A DNA stretch of 18,022 nt from Caldifarciminota bacterium (GTDB lineage Bacteria; Hydrothermota; Hydrothermia; S141-80), in contig WFYF01000079.1 of NCBI GenBank assembly GCA_015490255.1, forward strand, positions 1 through 18,022, read 5' to 3'. This document shows, piece after piece, positions 14,646 to 18,022 of the stretch. A model generated the notes under the pieces. It was not told the DNA's origin. It made no database searches and saw only the letters and a program-made list of their open reading frames with translations. The position numbers were made by a program, and so were the translations under genes. Positions within the stretch are counted from its first letter, which is position 1, and every line of letters starts with the position of its first letter.

Positions 14646-15944
14646 TCACGGGCCAAACCACCATATCCCTCCGGGAGAGGCCACCGCCAGACTTTCCGGT
14701 GTGGCGGCCATGGCCATCACGTCCCGGGGTTCCACCGGGACGTAGAGAGGGATGGATTCCCCCGCGTCAAGGCGGACCAGCCGAAAGCCGTTCCACCCCA
14801 CCACCGTTTCACCCGCGCTGACCACACGCTCCATGGAGAAACGGGAAAGGATCTGAAGGGAAGAATCCTGAATGGCCACCACCCCCCGCGGTGTGGCCGC
14901 ATATACCCTGCGCCCTCCCGCGGCGAGGTCCAGCACTTCTCCCTCCAGGACGCCGGCGGTGTCCTGCAGACGAACCCAGGCGGTGTCTTCCAGAGCGAAA
15001 AGACCCACCGCAGACGCCACCCAGAGACGATCCTGATAAAGGAGGTCCCGAATTTCCAGAGAGAGAAGCAAACCTTTGCCCACCTCCCGGACACCGTCCC
15101 GTCCTCCCACCCAGATCCTGCCCTGACTGCAGGCCATACGGCGATAGGGGCCGCCCGTGAGCGGAAAGGTCCGGGAGAGACCCCCTTCCCGGATGAAAAG
15201 AACGAAAGGTGTGAGAAAATGGCGGGGAGGGCAGGCCGCCACCACCCGTTCCCCCACGATCACCGTCCGCCAGGCTCCTCGCTCCAGAACCGCCGCTCCG
15301 TTTTCTCCATACACGCCCGGCTGGGGATGGAGAAAAACGCCCTCCAGAGGATACACCGGAGGCAGAGGAAACCCATAATCCCGGCGCATACCGGTTCGCA
15401 GATCCACCCGGACCAGACCGGAATCCTCCATCACCCAGGCCAGATCCCGATCCGGGTCCAGGAAAGAGAGGCGGGTGCGGACGGGGTCCAGGAAGATCCA
15501 GCCTGTGTGGGTTCGGGGAACCTGACCCCACAGCCCTGTCCAGCGAAGACGTCGGGGACGGGGCTCGTGGCGAAGAAATCCGTTGGGATCCACGGTGACA
15601 ACCCGATCGTTGAGGGTGGCGAAGAACACCCGCTGGCCATCCGTGGCCATGGAGTGCCCTTCTCCCAGATGGAGAAGACGGAGGCTCTGGAGTCGCTGAA
15701 GGTTTCCCCGATAAAGGTCTCCTTCGCTGTCCACCCAGTAGAGATTTCCCCCATCCGGGGCAAGGACTGCCAGGACCGGTGAGGTCTCTGTGGGAATCCC
15801 CGCAAGAGGAGCGCCTGATGTGTCCATCACCAGAATGCCTCCTGGGGCTGTCAGCACCACCCGGTCCTCCAGCGCATACAGCCCCGAGACTTCTCCCGCG
15901 GGGAGGAACATCCGGAAACTCCAGGCAAGCAAGAGCATGCTCAT
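14646..15944 (-). CDS. Exported beta-propeller-like protein of unknown function
   Basis: A 432-residue protein that I cannot assign to a named family. A short hydrophobic start (MSMLLLAWSF) may be a signal or anchor. The rest is a run of about 40-50-residue blade-like units of the type GLYALEDRVVLTAPGGILVMD, GGNLYWVDSEGDLYRG, RLWVASAVGLFALED and RVYAATPRGVVAIQD, as in PQQ/YncE-like or two-component-propeller folds. There are hardly any lysines (one seen) and many arginines. The ATG at 15944 overlaps the NAD(P)HX gene stop by four bases, with GGGAG eight bases upstream. Its place between a metabolite-repair enzyme and membrane proteins gives no clear role. A structural or binding function outside the cytoplasm is likely. 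Confidence 0.75.
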   Translation of the reverse strand: MSMLLLAWSFRMFLPAGEVSGLYALEDRVVLTAPGGILVMDTSGAPLAGIPTETSPVLAVLAPDGGNLYWVDSEGDLYRGNLQRLQSLRLLHLGEGHSMATDGQRVFFATLNDRVVTVDPNGFLRHEPRPRRLRWTGLWGQVPRTHTGWIFLDPVRTRLSFLDPDRDLAWVMEDSGLVRVDLRTGMRRDYGFPLPPVYPLEGVFLHPQPGVYGENGAAVLERGAWRTVIVGERVVAACPPRHFLTPFVLFIREGGLSRTFPLTGGPYRRMACSQGRIWVGGRDGVREVGKGLLLSLEIRDLLYQDRLWVASAVGLFALEDTAWVRLQDTAGVLEGEVLDLAAGGRRVYAATPRGVVAIQDSSLQILSRFSMERVVSAGETVVGWNGFRLVRLDAGESIPLYVPVEPRDVMAMAATPESLAVASPGGIWWFGP

Positions 15945-17425
15945 CGGCCGAACTCCCGAAGAACGTGGGCCACTTCGTCGGCGATCTCCCGGGCGGTCAG
16001 GCCCATCATGCCCCAGACTTCACGGGCCCGGTCTCCCGCCCTGCCATGAACCCAGACCCCGGCCCATGCCGCCTCCAGCGGTTTCATTCCCTGTCCCGAA
16101 AAGGCAGCGATCACGCCGGCCAGGACATCCCCGCTTCCACCGGTGGCCATCCCGGGATTACCGGTGGGGTTCCAGAATACGTTTCCCTCCCCCGCCGTCA
16201 GGGTGGGCGCCCCTTTGAGCACCAGAACGGAACGGGCTTCCCCGGCCCACCGCTCCGCAATCGCCATCCGCCGGCGGTCCACCTCCCGGCCGGACCCCTC
16301 CCCGAGCAGGTGAGCCATTTCCCCCGGGTGAGGGGTGAGGATCAGGTTTTCCCGCACCCGCAGAACAGAGTGATCCTGGAGAAGCACCACGCCGTCGGCA
16401 TCCAGGACCACAGGGCCCGAAAAACGTTCAAGAAGGGCAAGAAGCACCTCCTTCAGATGGGGATCCCGTCCCAGGCCCGGTCCCGTGACCACCACGTCCG
16501 GAGCGTAGGCGAGCGCCCGATCCACGGCTTCCCGCGTGAGGGTGTCTCCTTCGGAGGCGGCGAACACCACCGCCGGGGGAACCGCGCCCGCCACCACCGG
16601 ATAAATGGCTTCCGGCACCCCCACAAACACCAGGCCCGCGCCGGCCCGCAGGGCCCCCCATGCGGCATGGATCACTGCACCGGCATAGTTTTTTCTCCCC
16701 GAAAGCACCAGCACCCGGCCCACCTGGCCCTTGTGTTCGTTCCCCTTCCGGACGGGCAAAACCTGCGCCACATCCCGGTCCTCCACCACACGGTGAGGGG
16801 AAAGGGCCAGGCCGTCCGGATCCAGGCCGATGGGCACCACCACGAGTTCGCCCACGAACCGCCGGCCGGGATAGAGAAAATGCCCCGGTTTCGCCTGAGA
16901 AAAGGTCACAGTGAGATCCGCCCGGAAGGCCTGTTCTCCTTCTCCGGTGGCACCGTTCACCCCCGAAGGAATGTCCACCGCCACCCGGGGCACATCCTCC
17001 GGAATCCGCGCCAGAACCGTGAGGATTTCCTCAGGAAGACTTCCCTGAAAACCCGTACCGAAAAGACCGTCCACCACAACGGCCTTTCGCGGGACATAAT
17101 CGGCAAGGGGAAACACTTCCCCTCCCGCTCTCCGGTATCGCTCCAGCTGAACGGCGGCATCCGGCGAAAGTTTGTCCCGGAAGAGATAGGCCCGTACGGA
17201 GAACCCCGCCTCCAGGGCCAGGCGCCCCACCACCAGAGCATCTCCCCCGTTGTTCCCCTTGCCCACCAGGAGGTCCACCGCGTGCTGTTCCGGAAACCGG
17301 GCGCGCATGGCATGGAACACGCCACACCCGGCGGCCTCCATCAGGACGAGGGAGGGAACCCCCCGCACCTCAATGGTGATCCGGTCCGCTTCACGGGCCA
17401 GAGAAGGAGAGGCCAGAGGGATCAT
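15941..17425 (-). CDS. nnrD: Bifunctional NAD(P)H-hydrate epimerase/ADP-dependent NAD(P)HX dehydratase
   Basis: This cytoplasmic enzyme repairs hydrated NADH and NADPH. The N-terminal YjeF_N epimerase (about 1-215) interconverts the R and S forms and shows GKGNNGGDA (55-63), VVDGLFGTGF and VAVDIPSGVNGATG. The C-terminal carbohydrate-kinase-like domain (about 225-494) restores the cofactor using ADP and shows VVTGPGLGRDP, VVLDADG, LILTPHPGEMAHLL, VLKGAPT and NPTGNPGMATGGSGDVLAG. At 494 residues the fusion is complete and normal in length (E. coli YjeF/NnrD type). The ATG overlaps the stop of the upstream nucleotidase-like gene (ATGA at 17422-17425) and has no ribosome binding site of its own, so it depends on coupling. 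Confidence 0.95.
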   Translation of the reverse strand: MIPLASPSLAREADRITIEVRGVPSLVLMEAAGCGVFHAMRARFPEQHAVDLLVGKGNNGGDALVVGRLALEAGFSVRAYLFRDKLSPDAAVQLERYRRAGGEVFPLADYVPRKAVVVDGLFGTGFQGSLPEEILTVLARIPEDVPRVAVDIPSGVNGATGEGEQAFRADLTVTFSQAKPGHFLYPGRRFVGELVVVPIGLDPDGLALSPHRVVEDRDVAQVLPVRKGNEHKGQVGRVLVLSGRKNYAGAVIHAAWGALRAGAGLVFVGVPEAIYPVVAGAVPPAVVFAASEGDTLTREAVDRALAYAPDVVVTGPGLGRDPHLKEVLLALLERFSGPVVLDADGVVLLQDHSVLRVRENLILTPHPGEMAHLLGEGSGREVDRRRMAIAERWAGEARSVLVLKGAPTLTAGEGNVFWNPTGNPGMATGGSGDVLAGVIAAFSGQGMKPLEAAWAGVWVHGRAGDRAREVWGMMGLTAREIADEVAHVLREFGR

Positions 17426-18022
17426 GGCTGGAAGGTGGCCCCGGGAATGGTCTGGCTTTCCGGAAACAGGAAAAACTCTTCCTCGTCTTCCGGCTGGGGC
17501 AGGGGGGCGCTCACGGCGGGCGTGCCCGGATAGTCCTCCCAGAGCAGGGCCACGCTTTCATACCGGTATCCCACCACCCCGCCGACGCTCCGGTCCACCC
17601 ATACCTCCAGCACCCCCGCCTGCGTGCCGCCGCTGTAGGGTCGGACGATCAGGGTGTGCCGGGGTCCCGCGATCACCGGTTCCCGGAGCCCCGGGGGGTC
17701 CAGCGATCCCAGGATGATGTCAATTTCCGGAACTTCCCGGGCAAGGCGTTTTTCGTGGGCAAACCCGGTGTTGGAGAGGCAGATGATCAGTTTCGCCCCC
17801 CGGGCTTTCAGCCGCGAAACGGCTTCCCGCGCCGCCGGAATCTCCCGTTCCACCCTCCAGGGCTCCATGGCCTCCCAGAGGTTATAGATCCGGTAATATT
17901 CGCTCACGAGCCCGAAGATCCCGATGGGCACGCCGTCCACCTCAATCACCGTGTCCGGGGTGATATACGGAGGCACGGAACCATCGGCCAGGCGCAGATT
18001 GGCCGAAAGCAGGGGCGTGGGG
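17422..18022 (-). CDS. 5'-nucleotidase/calcineurin-like phosphoesterase family protein (partial, 5' end beyond window)
   Basis: The frame is open to the window edge; the last 200 residues are visible. PTPLLSANLRLADGS, IEVDGVPIGIFGLVSEYY, LKARGAKLIICLSNTGFAHEKRLAREVPEIDIILGS and the following strand pattern match the end of the metallophosphoesterase domain of UshA/SoxB-like 5'-nucleotidases. Two metal-site segments are altered: the usual S/T-H-x-G reads SNTG, and the usual GGHxH/GGHxQ reads GSLDP. The first metal-binding motifs lie outside the window. The UshA-type C-terminal substrate domain is absent; instead there is a short acidic tail (PQPEDEEEFFLFPE). The GTG at 17976 is internal and not the start. 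Activity may be changed or lost. Confidence 0.75.
   Translation of the reverse strand, partial: PTPLLSANLRLADGSVPPYITPDTVIEVDGVPIGIFGLVSEYYRIYNLWEAMEPWRVEREIPAAREAVSRLKARGAKLIICLSNTGFAHEKRLAREVPEIDIILGSLDPPGLREPVIAGPRHTLIVRPYSGGTQAGVLEVWVDRSVGGVVGYRYESVALLWEDYPGTPAVSAPLPQPEDEEEFFLFPESQTIPGATFQP

Noticed and set aside
1..18022. tRNA, rRNA, CRISPR arrays, transposases, attachment sites
   Set aside because: Looked for across the intergenic gaps, all of which are 250 bases or less. No cloverleaf, repeat-spacer pattern, transposase motif or terminal repeat was seen.

Overview
The window looks like a chromosomal segment of a GC-rich, Gram-negative-type and possibly thermophilic bacterium. It carries a meso-diaminopimelate-type MurE, a SpoIID-domain protein with a lipobox, and proteins with strong arginine-over-lysine use. 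A decayed secreted propeller gene ends in what looks like a C-terminal sorting-type domain, which hints at the Bacteroidetes/Fibrobacteres-like superphylum. That placement is weak and no taxon can be fixed from the sequence. No rRNA, tRNA, CRISPR array, insertion sequence or integrase was seen. Genes are tightly packed, no gene-free stretch exceeds about 250 bases, and all genes but one lie on the minus strand.

Left part (1-5909): a signalling neighbourhood. A KamA-family radical SAM aminomutase (minus, perfect sigma-70 promoter) is followed by a GGDEF diguanylate cyclase fused to a STAND/AAA ATPase, which runs off the left edge. Divergent from them (plus) is a 1026-residue protein with a zinc ribbon, class III nucleotide cyclase, STAND ATPase and TPR-like helices. 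Two different second-messenger domains are therefore joined to the same kind of ATPase, one on each side of the aminomutase gene.

Middle part (5910-8294): a convergent intergenic region with a terminator, then murE, then a short propeller pseudogene with two reading-frame breaks.

Phosphate part (8477-11318): pstS-pstC-pstA with 4-base overlaps, preceded by four TT-rich hexamers at exact 11-base steps (a Pho-box-like operator) and a -10 element. pstB and phoU are not in the visible part of the operon.

Right part (11322-18022): a long operon read right to left. It encodes a calcineurin-like 5'-nucleotidase-family protein (cut by the window edge), bifunctional NAD(P)HX epimerase/dehydratase, a secreted propeller-like protein, a YihY/BrkB membrane protein, a SpoIID-like lipoprotein, a previously easy-to-miss 56-residue CxxC/Gly-rich protein, a Roadblock/LC7 protein and a V4R-domain protein. 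Most junctions are 4-base ATGA or GTGA overlaps, and the operon ends at a strong hairpin terminator. The likely themes are envelope maintenance, metabolite repair and a Roadblock/V4R sensing module.
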